Assembly: GCA_003136335.1 (NCBI GenBank)
Contig: PLEA01000101.1
Span: forward strand, 1-6,488
Direction of reading: 5' to 3'
DNA from: Acidobacteriaceae bacterium
GTDB lineage: Bacteria; Acidobacteriota; Terriglobia; Terriglobales; SbA1
DNA: 6,488 bases
Part shown: one piece after another, positions 1 through 6,138 of the stretch
How positions within the stretch are numbered: position 1 is the stretch's first letter
How the letters are laid out: every line of letters starts with the position of its first letter
Notes under the pieces: generated by a model
Told to the model about the DNA's origin: nothing
What the model saw: only the letters and a program-made list of their open reading frames with translations
Databases searched by the model: none
Program-made: the position numbers and the translations under genes

Positions 1-1215
1 GTGTGGGGCGTGCTGGCGGAGTCGAGCGACGTGGGCTCGATCAAAATTGCGCTGCGCCTGGGCGAGGACCGTTATTACAAATACATTCGCGCGTTTGGAT
101 TCGGGCAGCCGACTGGCATCGAGCTGCCGGGCGAAACCCGCGGCATGACCAAACCGGTGAGCCGCTGGTCGAAGGTTTCGATTGCCGCGATTTCGATTGG
201 ACAGGAAATCGGCATCTCGGCGATTCAGTTGACCGGACTAATTTCGACGTTTGCCAATGACGGCGTGTGGGTCGCGCCGCGCATTGTTGCCGGCAGGGTG
301 CCTCCGAATACCGATCCCAAGAATGCGTTGCAGACGGTTGCGTTTCATCCCGCGAACTCGCACCGCGTAATTTCTTCTTACACCGCTGCGGAGATGCGCT
401 CCATGATGGAAAAGGTCGTGCTCGATGCTCATGGCACCGGGCGCAGGGCGATTCTCGAAGGATATTCGTCGGCGGGAAAAACGGGAACGGGGCAGAAAGT
501 GGATCCGGCCACGGGGGCATATTCGAAGACCAAATACATCGGATCGTTTGCCGGATTCGCGCCGGTGAACAATCCGCAGATTGTGGTCGCGGTGATTCTC
601 GATTCGGCAGTGGGACCGCACCAGGGCGGCCAGGTTGCTGCTCCGGTATTCAAACGCATTTCGCAGCAGGTGCTCGAATATTTGCATGTGCCGCACGATC
701 TGCCGCTGGCCGCGCGGCATCAATTGCTGCTGGCGCAGACGAAGATGAAAGATAAAGATCTGGAGGAAGGCACTCCGGATCATCCCGGCGAGCCGCTGGA
801 GACCGCGGAAGTGAACAGCGAGCCTTCCGTACAGACGAAGCCGTCAAGTGTGGCGCGGGCGCCCACGCCCGCGAATGCCGGAGCCACTGGAAACGTCGTG
901 CAAGCGGCAATGCGCGAGCCCGTCCCAAACGTTGGTGTAGAACCGGGCAGCCCGGCACAAAGCAAGGCACCGGACACATCGACCTCGGCTCAAGTGCAAT
1001 TGCCATCCACCGGAACCGTGGTGCTGGACGTGGAGCAAGGCGGAATCGAAGTCCCGTCGTTCGTTGGCAAGACGGTGCGTAGTGCCGTGGAATCCGCCCA
1101 GGATATTGGCCTGGAACTCGATGCCGTCGGCAGTGGCGTAGCCCGCCAGCAGTCTCCCGCCGCCGGAACGCATGTGGCCATAGGGGCGCGTGTGACGGTG
1201 CAGTTCGGGAGATAA
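1..1215 (+). CDS. Class B penicillin-binding protein (FtsI/PBP2-type transpeptidase), C-terminal part, with PASTA domain
   Basis: This is the 3' portion of a peptidoglycan D,D-transpeptidase gene whose 5' end lies left of the window. The first GTG is probably an internal Val codon, because the frame is already inside the transpeptidase domain. The nucleophile motif SxxK is therefore not visible. Residues 8-10 (SSD, followed by VGS) occupy the place of the second motif, usually SxN. The third motif KTGT is at residues 160-163, followed by GQK and the typical SFAGFAP and VAAPVFK segments (to about residue 225). A low-complexity Pro/Ala/Ser/Thr-rich linker runs from about 250 to 345. One PASTA domain (about 349-403, with VPSFVGK and QSPAAGT) ends the protein. 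Family knowledge places such enzymes in the inner membrane with the catalytic domain in the periplasm, cross-linking peptidoglycan at the septum or side wall. The PASTA architecture favours an FtsI/SpoVD-like identity, but ftsI cannot be separated from a paralogue without the N-terminus. No murE follows it. Confidence 0.93.
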   Translation: MWGVLAESSDVGSIKIALRLGEDRYYKYIRAFGFGQPTGIELPGETRGMTKPVSRWSKVSIAAISIGQEIGISAIQLTGLISTFANDGVWVAPRIVAGRVPPNTDPKNALQTVAFHPANSHRVISSYTAAEMRSMMEKVVLDAHGTGRRAILEGYSSAGKTGTGQKVDPATGAYSKTKYIGSFAGFAPVNNPQIVVAVILDSAVGPHQGGQVAAPVFKRISQQVLEYLHVPHDLPLAARHQLLLAQTKMKDKDLEEGTPDHPGEPLETAEVNSEPSVQTKPSSVARAPTPANAGATGNVVQAAMREPVPNVGVEPGSPAQSKAPDTSTSAQVQLPSTGTVVLDVEQGGIEVPSFVGKTVRSAVESAQDIGLELDAVGSGVARQQSPAAGTHVAIGARVTVQFGR

Positions 1216-1228
1216 ACCCAAAATCTCA

Positions 1229-1296
1229 ACCACAGAGGACACAGGCGCGCACAGAGGAAGTCGTAGGAACTCCTCTGTGCCTGTGTCCTCTGTGGT
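1229..1296. repeat. Long imperfect inverted repeat (hairpin) downstream of the PBP gene
   Basis: The left arm is ACCACAGAGGACACAG (1229-1244), a GCGC bulge (1245-1248) and GCACAGAGGA (1249-1258). The right arm is its exact complement without the bulge (1271-1296), giving 26 paired bases around a 12-nt loop (1259-1270). It starts 14 nt after the PBP stop. No run of T follows the right arm, so it is not a textbook intrinsic terminator, although a transcript would fold strongly here. The arm motif resembles dispersed intergenic repeats of the CCACAGAGG type that I recall from several bacterial phyla. Membership of such a family is inferred from memory. Confidence 0.9.
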
Positions 1297-1311
1297 AAGA
1301 CCTCTTCCGGT

Positions 1312-1339
1312 TTGACCCGCAGAAAAACCCCATGATACG
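1312..1339 (+). promoter_or_regulatory. Weak sigma70-like promoter candidate upstream of gcvT
   Basis: TTGACC (1312-1317) matches five of six bases of the -35 consensus. A 16-nt spacer leads to GATACG (1334-1339), which matches the -10 consensus at only three positions. It lies between the hairpin and gcvT, where a promoter for the gcv operon would be expected, and would give a leader of about 50 nt. The weak -10 makes this a suggestion only. No glycine-riboswitch-like structure was recognised in the same gap. Confidence 0.25.
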
Positions 1340-1386
1340 GTAAACAGTCAACACCATCCCGGCAGGCCAGCCGCTGCCCACTGATT

Positions 1387-1390
1387 GAGG
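1387..1390 (+). promoter_or_regulatory. Ribosome binding site deciding the TTG start of gcvT
   Basis: GAGG ends 6 nt before the TTG at 1397, a good Shine-Dalgarno distance. This favours TTG 1397 over the in-frame TTG at 1385, because the GAGG would lie inside the coding sequence if 1385 were used. No ATG exists in a sensible position: the first in-frame ATG is at codon 22 of the chosen start, inside the conserved N-terminal region. Confidence 0.65.
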
Positions 1391-1396
1391 TTTATT

Positions 1397-2548
1397 TTGT
1401 CTTCGGTTGAGGCGACGCCCGCCATCCGTAAAACTGCGCTGAACGCCGTCCATCGCCAGATGGGCGCGAAGATGGTGGAGTTCAACGGCTGGGACATGCC
1501 GGTGGAGTACCCCGCGTCCGTGGGCGGCGGAATTATCGCCGAGCATATGGCCGTGCGCACCGGCGTCGGCATTTTCGACGTCAGTCACATGGGAGACATT
1601 CGCTTAGCCGGACCGCAGGCGCGGGCTGCCGTGCAGCACATTTCCATGAATGATGCTTCACGGCTCGCCGTGGGCCAGGCGCAGTATTCCGCGCTGCTCT
1701 ATCCCGAAGGAACGTTTGTCGATGACGTGATCGTCCATCGCCTCGGCGAGAACGAATACCTTCTGGTCATCAACGCCGGAACGCGCGAGAAAGATTTTAC
1801 CTGGGTGCGCGACAATACACGCGACTTCGACTGCGCGGTCGAAAATCTGTCAGACGACTTCACCCAGATTGCGATCCAGGGCCCGAAGGCCGTGAACCTG
1901 CTGCAGAAGCTCACCGAGGCTGACCTGAGCGCGATTAAGTTTTACTGGGTAACACGCGGCAAGCTATGTGGCCTCAACAATATTCTTATGGGACGCACAG
2001 GGTATACCGCCGAAGACGGCTTCGAGATCTATGTTCCCGCCGACGAAGCAACTAGCGCGCGCGTGTGGAATGAGATTCTGGTTGCGGGCAAGGAATTCGG
2101 CGTCGTGCCTTGCGGCCTGGGGTCGCGCAACACGCTGCGACTCGAAGGCAAGCTCCCGCTCTACGGCCACGAGATTTCAGATACCATTAATGTCTGGGAA
2201 GCCGGGCTCGACCGCTTCTGCAAGATGGAGAAGCCGGAGTTCGTTGGGCGGGCCGCTCTCGAGAAAGCGAAAGCCGCGGGCCGGAAGCGAATTCTGGTGG
2301 GCTTGGAGATGACGGAACGCGGCATCGCCCGCGATGGATATAAAGTGCTCGATACCGCTGGCCGCGAAATTGGATACGTCACGAGCGGATCGCCCGCGCC
2401 GTTCTTGAAAAAGAATATTGCGCTGGCCTACGTGCCGCCAGAATTGGCCGAGGCCGGCACGGCGCTGAAAGTAGAGATTCGAGGTCAAGGCGTAGGAGCG
2501 GTAGTCGTGCAGACGCCGTTTTATAAGCGGCAAAAGAAAACTGCATAA
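1397..2548 (+). CDS. gcvT: Aminomethyltransferase (glycine cleavage system T-protein)
   Basis: GcvT takes the aminomethyl group from the lipoyl arm of H-protein, transfers the methylene to tetrahydrofolate to give 5,10-methylene-THF, and releases ammonia in the cytoplasm. The 383-residue product, close to the family's usual 360-380, has the expected order of motifs. These are RKTALNAVH and FNGWDMPVEY near the N-terminus (11-38), IFDVSHMG (59-66), VDDVIV with Asp109/Asp110 (family catalytic Asp region), NAGTREKD (126-133) and GRTGYTAEDGFE (199-210). GLGSRNTLRLE follows at 240-250, and the C-terminal GCV_T_C barrel covers about 280-378. The start is a TTG preceded by GAGG; a longer form from TTG 1385 would add four residues. 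One oddity is SRN (243-245), where most family members I remember have ARD. It is the first gene of the gcv run, 61 nt before gcvH, and its TAA stop overlaps a repeat fragment. Confidence 0.97.
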   Translation: MSSVEATPAIRKTALNAVHRQMGAKMVEFNGWDMPVEYPASVGGGIIAEHMAVRTGVGIFDVSHMGDIRLAGPQARAAVQHISMNDASRLAVGQAQYSALLYPEGTFVDDVIVHRLGENEYLLVINAGTREKDFTWVRDNTRDFDCAVENLSDDFTQIAIQGPKAVNLLQKLTEADLSAIKFYWVTRGKLCGLNNILMGRTGYTAEDGFEIYVPADEATSARVWNEILVAGKEFGVVPCGLGSRNTLRLEGKLPLYGHEISDTINVWEAGLDRFCKMEKPEFVGRAALEKAKAAGRKRILVGLEMTERGIARDGYKVLDTAGREIGYVTSGSPAPFLKKNIALAYVPPELAEAGTALKVEIRGQGVGAVVVQTPFYKRQKKTA

Positions 2549-2576
2549 CCACAGACAACGCAGAGCAGCACGCAGG
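2547..2576. repeat. Degenerate single arm related to the 1229-1296 repeat
   Basis: Starting within the gcvT stop codon, the sequence AACCACAGACAACGCAGAGC and its continuation to 2576 read like one degenerate arm of the CCACAGAGGACACAG repeat found after the PBP gene. The match is clear over AACCACAGA and looser beyond it. There is no complementary second arm nearby, so it would not form the same hairpin. Its origin as a decayed repeat copy is an inference. Confidence 0.5.
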
Positions 2577-2582
2577 ATTTTA

Positions 2583-2607
2583 CTAGAAGCTTAGGAGCTA
2601 GAAGCTT
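2583..2607 (+). promoter_or_regulatory. Direct repeat of CTAGAAGCTT flanking the gcvH ribosome binding site
   Basis: CTAGAAGCTT occurs at 2583-2592 and again at 2598-2607. The five bases between the copies are AGGAG (2593-2597), the only Shine-Dalgarno candidate for gcvH, 12 nt before its ATG. AAGCTT is self-complementary, so 2587-2592 can pair with 2602-2607 and place AGGAG in a 9-nt loop. The repeat and possible pairing are seen directly; any regulatory effect is speculation. Confidence 0.55.
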
Positions 2608-2609
2608 TC

Positions 2610-2999
2610 ATGGCCTATCCCACAGATCGCAAATACACAAAAGAGCACGAATGGATTCAGGTAAACGGAACTTCTGGCACGGTTGGCATCACCGAGTACG
2701 CGCAGCAGTCGCTGGGGGACATCGTCTTCGTCGAGACGCCTAAGGTGGGCGCCGAACTCACCGCCGGCAAAACGTTTGGCACGGTCGAGTCGGTGAAGGC
2801 TGTATCGGACCTGTTTGCTCCCGCGTCGGGCACGGTGACTGAGGTCAACGCGGCCCTGGCCACATCCCCCGAGAACGTAAATAAAGATGCGTACGGCTCG
2901 TGGATGGTGAAGCTCACGCTGAAGAATCCAGGCGAATTGAATAGCCTGCTCTCTGCCGCGGACTATGAGAAATTTGTAGCGGAAGAGGCGGGACACTGA
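2610..2999 (+). CDS. gcvH: Glycine cleavage system H-protein (lipoyl carrier)
   Basis: GcvH is the small cytoplasmic shuttle of the glycine cleavage complex. Its lipoyl-lysine arm accepts the aminomethyl group from P-protein, presents it to T-protein and is reoxidised by L-protein. The 129-residue product matches the family's usual length of about 125-130. It opens with a typical YTKEHEW segment (9-15), has GITEYAQQSLGDIVFVE (26-42), and carries the lipoylation motif GTVESVKAVSD with Lys63 as the modified residue. PENVNKDAYGSWMVK follows in the expected place. The ATG start is preceded by AGGAG at a slightly long spacing of 12 nt. It lies between gcvT and gcvPA, the usual order in organisms with a split P-protein. 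Lipoate attachment enzymes are not in this window. Confidence 0.97.
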   Translation: MAYPTDRKYTKEHEWIQVNGTSGTVGITEYAQQSLGDIVFVETPKVGAELTAGKTFGTVESVKAVSDLFAPASGTVTEVNAALATSPENVNKDAYGSWMVKLTLKNPGELNSLLSAADYEKFVAEEAGH

Positions 3000-3007
3000 A
3001 AAACCTG

Positions 3008-3071
3008 ACCTCAGTCGTCAGACCACAGTGGAAACTTGCCGAGGTCTGAAGTCCGAGGTCCGCGGTCTGAC
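3008..3071. repeat. Imperfect inverted repeat in the gcvH-gcvPA gap
   Basis: ACCTCAGTCGTCAGACC (3008-3024) is complementary at 14 of 17 positions to GGTCTGAAGTCCGAGGT (3043-3059). A second partial copy, GGTCTGACG (3064-3072), could pair with the inner part of the left arm instead, so two alternative stems are possible. The sequence differs from the other repeats in this window. It interrupts the operon in a 159-nt gap that otherwise holds no gene and no clear promoter. No T-run follows, so a standard intrinsic terminator is not supported. Confidence 0.7.
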
Positions 3072-3158
3072 GCCGCCGACATGAATTTTGCCCTCGCTTC
3101 AAACCATGCAAGCGCGCACTCAATCCAAATGACCCCGAGACACATCTAAACAATTTCT

Positions 3159-4538
3159 ATGCGCTATTTACCCAAATCTCCCGCCGACCGCCAAGCCATG
3201 CTGAAGGCAATTGGCCTACGCTCAGTCGACGATCTGTTTGCACCGATTCCCGCCGAGTACCGCCTGACCCGCGACCTCAACATCCCGCGCCAGATGGCAG
3301 AGTCGGAAATTGTCGACTTCTTCCGCCAGCGTTCGCGCGAGAATGGCGACGACTACACCAGCTTTCTCGGCGCAGGCGCCTACTTCCATTACCGTCCCGT
3401 CATTATCGATTCGCTAATTTCGCGCGGCGAGTTTCTGACCGCCTACACGCCCTATCAGGCCGAAATTTCCCAGGGCACGCTGCAATCTATCTTCGAATTT
3501 CAAACCATGATTTGCGAACTAACCGGCATGGAAGTAGCGAACGCTTCGATGTATGACGGTTCCACTGCTGCCGCCGAGGCTGTGATGATGGCGGTACGAA
3601 TGAGTGGCCGCCGGTCGGTGCTGGTGGCGCGCAGTCTGCATCCCGAGTATCGCGAAGTACTGGCCACCTACGCGACGCATCAGGGCATGCCGTTGTCGGT
3701 CGCCGGTTTCACCGACGATGGCCGGATGAACTTAAAAGAACTCGAGAAGTCGATCACTCCGGAGACCGCGTGCGTAATAGTCCAGTCGCCGAACTTCTTC
3801 GGCACGATTGAAGACATCGCAGCGATTGCCGAGATCGCACACAAGCACGGGGCGATGCTGGTGGTCTCAATCGCGGAAGCGGTGTCTCTCGGAATCGTGG
3901 AACCTCCGCGGCAAGCGGACGTCATCGCCATGGAGGCGCAGTCCTTCGGCGTGCCCTTGGGATTCGGCGGCCCATACTGCGGCGTCATTGCTACGCGCGA
4001 GAAATATGTGCGGCAGATGCCAGGGCGGCTGGTGGGACAGACTGTCGACAAACAGGGCAAGCGCGGCTTCGTGCTGACGCTAGCGACCCGCGAACAGCAC
4101 ATTCGCCGCGAGAAGGCGACCTCGAACATCTGCACCAATCAGGCGCTCATCGCGCTCATGGTCAACATCTTCATGACGGTGTACGGAAAAGTAGGCTTGA
4201 AAGAATTAGCCAAACAGAATCTGGCGAAGACGGCTTACGCGGCCGAGCAGTTCGCGAAGCACGGCAAGGTTCTGTTCGGCAGTACGTCACGCTTCAACGA
4301 ATTCGTGGTGCAGACCAGCGAGGATCCCTATGCAATTAACGAGCGGCTGCTGGGGCACAAAATGGTCGGGGGTTTACCCCTGAAGAAGTTTTATCCGGAA
4401 CTGGTAAACGCCTCTTTGTGGTGTTGTACCGAACTGACCACGCGCAGCGCGATTGACACCGCCGCGGGCTTGGTCGCCGAGAGCGAGCGTTCGATGGGGT
4501 CTTCCAAGGAACAGGATGCGGAAGAGGTGGCGCGATGA
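3159..4538 (+). CDS. gcvPA: Glycine dehydrogenase (aminomethyl-transferring), P-protein subunit 1
   Basis: GcvPA is the N-terminal-half subunit of a split P-protein. With GcvPB it forms the PLP-dependent glycine decarboxylase that releases CO2 and loads the aminomethyl group onto lipoyl-GcvH. The 459-residue product is close to the usual length of about 445-450 and begins with the family-typical [15 protein letters not shown]. Recognisable blocks are [15 protein letters not shown] (from Y96), [11 protein letters not shown] (131-141), [13 protein letters not shown], and [19 protein letters not shown] (310-328). This subunit lacks the PLP lysine, as expected; that residue is in GcvPB. The start is supported by homology to family N-termini rather than by a ribosome binding site, since the bases before the ATG are A/T-rich with no clear Shine-Dalgarno. 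Its TGA overlaps the ATG of gcvPB by 4 nt, suggesting translational coupling and equal subunit supply. A charged tail after about residue 447 carries the gcvPB ribosome binding site. Confidence 0.97.
   Translation: MRYLPKSPADRQAMLKAIGLRSVDDLFAPIPAEYRLTRDLNIPRQMAESEIVDFFRQRSRENGDDYTSFLGAGAYFHYRPVIIDSLISRGEFLTAYTPYQAEISQGTLQSIFEFQTMICELTGMEVANASMYDGSTAAAEAVMMAVRMSGRRSVLVARSLHPEYREVLATYATHQGMPLSVAGFTDDGRMNLKELEKSITPETACVIVQSPNFFGTIEDIAAIAEIAHKHGAMLVVSIAEAVSLGIVEPPRQADVIAMEAQSFGVPLGFGGPYCGVIATREKYVRQMPGRLVGQTVDKQGKRGFVLTLATREQHIRREKATSNICTNQALIALMVNIFMTVYGKVGLKELAKQNLAKTAYAAEQFAKHGKVLFGSTSRFNEFVVQTSEDPYAINERLLGHKMVGGLPLKKFYPELVNASLWCCTELTTRSAIDTAAGLVAESERSMGSSKEQDAEEVAR
4523..4527 (+). promoter_or_regulatory. 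Ribosome binding site of gcvPB within the end of gcvPA
   Basis: AGAGG lies inside the last codons of gcvPA, 7 nt before the gcvPB ATG at 4535. With the ATGA stop/start overlap it supports this start and allows reinitiation by ribosomes finishing gcvPA. Confidence 0.7.
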
Positions 4539-6025
4539 AGCAAATAACCCGCAAAGCGACCCGCCACGTCAACCAGAACGAAGGCTTGATCTTCGAGAAA
4601 TCGTCGGCGGGGAAGGCCGCCTGGAAGTTGCCGCCGCTCGATGTGCCGGAAGTGGATACCGCCAGACTCCTGGGCGCGGCAGAAAGAAAGGATCTCGGCA
4701 ACATGCCGGAAGTGAGCGAGATCGAGATCATCCGCCACTTCACCCGGCTTTCCACGTGGAACTATGCCATCGACCTGGGTATGTATCCCCTGGGCTCATG
4801 CACCATGAAATACAATCCGCGCGTGAACGAGGCGGTAGCGCGGGTGGAAGGAATCGCGAACGGGCATCCCTACCAGCCCGAGAAGATTTCCCAGGGTGCC
4901 TTGTACATCATCAAAACGCTGAGCGAGCAACTGATCGAAATTACCGGCATGGATGCGATCACGCTGCAGCCCGCCGCCGGTGCCCATGGCGAGATGACCG
5001 GCCTGCTGATGGTGCGCGCCTATCACCAGTCTAAGGGCAATGCGCGCAAGAAAATTCTCATTCCGGATTCCGCTCACGGAACCAATCCGGCCACGGCCGC
5101 GATGGTGAACTATGCCGTCGAGAATCTGAAGTCGGACTCGCGAGGCATGGTCGATTTCGCAGCGCTCGCCGCGCAGATGAACGAAGATGTTGCCGCACTC
5201 ATGCTGACCAATCCCAATACGCTGGGCGTCTTCGAGCAGGACATCCACAAGATTGCCGACATCCTACATGCCAAAGGTGGTCTGCTGTACATGGACGGCG
5301 CCAACATGAACGCGCTGGTCGGCAAGGTACGCCCCGGCGACTTCGGTGTGGACGTCATGCACCTCAACCTGCACAAGACGTTCTCGACCCCGCACGGCGG
5401 TGGCGGCCCCGGATCGGGCCCGGTCGCCATCAAAAAAGCTCTTGAACCATTCTTACCGACGCCAGTGCTGACGACGAAATCGGATGGCACACTGGCCTTC
5501 GACTATAACCGTCCGCAGTCCGTGGGACGCGTGCGCGCTTTCTATGGCAACTTTGGAATGTTCGTGCGTGCGCTGGCTTACATTCAGGCGAATGGCCCGG
5601 ATGGCCTGCGGCAAACCACCGAGGACGCAGTCCTTAACGCCAACTACATCCGCAAAGGCCTCGAAGGTACATACGATCTCCCGTATTCCACGCCCACGAT
5701 GCACGAAGTCGTCTTCAGCGACAAGCTGCAGTTAAAAAAAGGCGTGCGCACCATGGACATCGCCAAGCGTTTGATCGATTACGGATTCCATCCGTACACG
5801 ACGGCGTTTCCGCTGATTGTGCCGGGCGCGCTCATGATCGAGCCCACCGAGAGCGAATCGAAAGAAGAGATGGATCTGTTTATCGAGGCGATGAAATCGA
5901 TTGCGGAAGAAGTCGAAGAAGATCCGCAGATGGTACTCGATGCTCCGCACTCAACCCGGGTTTCGCGGCTCGATGAAACTGTCGCGGCCAGGAAGCCTGT
6001 CTTGCGCTGGAAACCGGCGAGCTAG
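4535..6025 (+). CDS. gcvPB: Glycine dehydrogenase (aminomethyl-transferring), P-protein subunit 2, PLP-binding
   Basis: GcvPB is the C-terminal-half subunit of the split P-protein and carries the PLP cofactor. The 496-residue product is close to the usual 475-490. Visible blocks are [19 protein letters not shown] (81-99), [11 protein letters not shown] (178-188), MDGANMNAL (253-261) and [20 protein letters not shown] (276-295). Lys281 in the last block is the expected Schiff-base lysine, followed by the glycine-rich loop 288-295. All catalytic landmarks are present, and nothing suggests decay. It starts within the gcvPA stop codon with its own AGAGG, so the two subunits are probably co-translated. 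It is the last gene of the run: its TAG stop directly abuts a long inverted repeat, beyond which lies a convergent gene. The L-protein (lpd) needed to complete the system must be encoded elsewhere. Confidence 0.98.
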   Translation: MKQITRKATRHVNQNEGLIFEKSSAGKAAWKLPPLDVPEVDTARLLGAAERKDLGNMPEVSEIEIIRHFTRLSTWNYAIDLGMYPLGSCTMKYNPRVNEAVARVEGIANGHPYQPEKISQGALYIIKTLSEQLIEITGMDAITLQPAAGAHGEMTGLLMVRAYHQSKGNARKKILIPDSAHGTNPATAAMVNYAVENLKSDSRGMVDFAALAAQMNEDVAALMLTNPNTLGVFEQDIHKIADILHAKGGLLYMDGANMNALVGKVRPGDFGVDVMHLNLHKTFSTPHGGGGPGSGPVAIKKALEPFLPTPVLTTKSDGTLAFDYNRPQSVGRVRAFYGNFGMFVRALAYIQANGPDGLRQTTEDAVLNANYIRKGLEGTYDLPYSTPTMHEVVFSDKLQLKKGVRTMDIAKRLIDYGFHPYTTAFPLIVPGALMIEPTESESKEEMDLFIEAMKSIAEEVEEDPQMVLDAPHSTRVSRLDETVAARKPVLRWKPAS

Positions 6026-6125
6026 AATTGTTGATTGCTGATTCTTGATGGTTGATTGAAACCCATCGATTTCAAGTCTCGTGAAGCGGTTTTCAATCAA
6101 CCATCAAAATCAGCAAGCAACAATT
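6026..6125. repeat. Near-perfect ~35-bp inverted repeat between convergent gcvPB and the DUF2911 gene
   Basis: The left arm at 6026-6061 and the right arm at 6091-6125 are complementary apart from one mismatch and one single-base bulge, around a 29-nt loop (6062-6090). The arms are built from T-rich TTGATT-like words, for example GATGGTTGATTGAAA at 6047-6061, and differ in base composition from the flanking genes. The left arm begins right after the gcvPB stop. Between convergent genes it could stop transcription in either direction, but neither side has the GC-rich stem plus T-run of an intrinsic terminator. A REP/MITE-like dispersed repeat is the alternative, and both may apply. Confidence 0.88.
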
Positions 6126-6138
6126 GTGTTTCCCACCG

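Noticed and set aside
844..1242. Long open frames on the - strand opposite the PBP linker and PASTA region
   Set aside because: They are antisense shadows of GC-rich coding sequence. Their products are Arg/Cys/His-rich, without family resemblance or ribosome binding sites.
1229..1296. Rho-independent terminator of the PBP gene
   Set aside because: The stem is strong, but it is followed by AAGACC rather than a T-run, so I call it a repeat. It may still slow or end transcription.
1297..1396. Possible glycine riboswitch upstream of gcvT
   Set aside because: Glycine riboswitches often precede gcvT, so I looked for the paired aptamer core and its conserved purine-rich strands. Nothing resembling them is present, and the roughly 100 nt between hairpin and start is short for a tandem aptamer.
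1385..1396. gcvT start at the upstream TTG (1385)
   Set aside because: It would add only four residues and place the GAGG Shine-Dalgarno inside the coding region. TTG 1397 has a proper 6-nt spacing.
3085..3158. Sigma70 promoter directly upstream of gcvPA
   Set aside because: TTGCCC-like and TCTAAA-like words occur, but no pair has acceptable spacing and consensus agreement.
4453..5034. 193-residue + strand open frame overlapping the gcvPA/gcvPB junction
   Set aside because: It is out of frame with two well-conserved genes and its translation is Arg-rich with no recognisable domain, so it is a shadow frame.
1397..6025. Reductive glycine pathway (GCS running in reverse)
   Set aside because: The same enzymes can run in reverse, but nothing in the window (no formate-THF ligase, methylene-THF dehydrogenase or thioredoxin-type genes) points to that direction.
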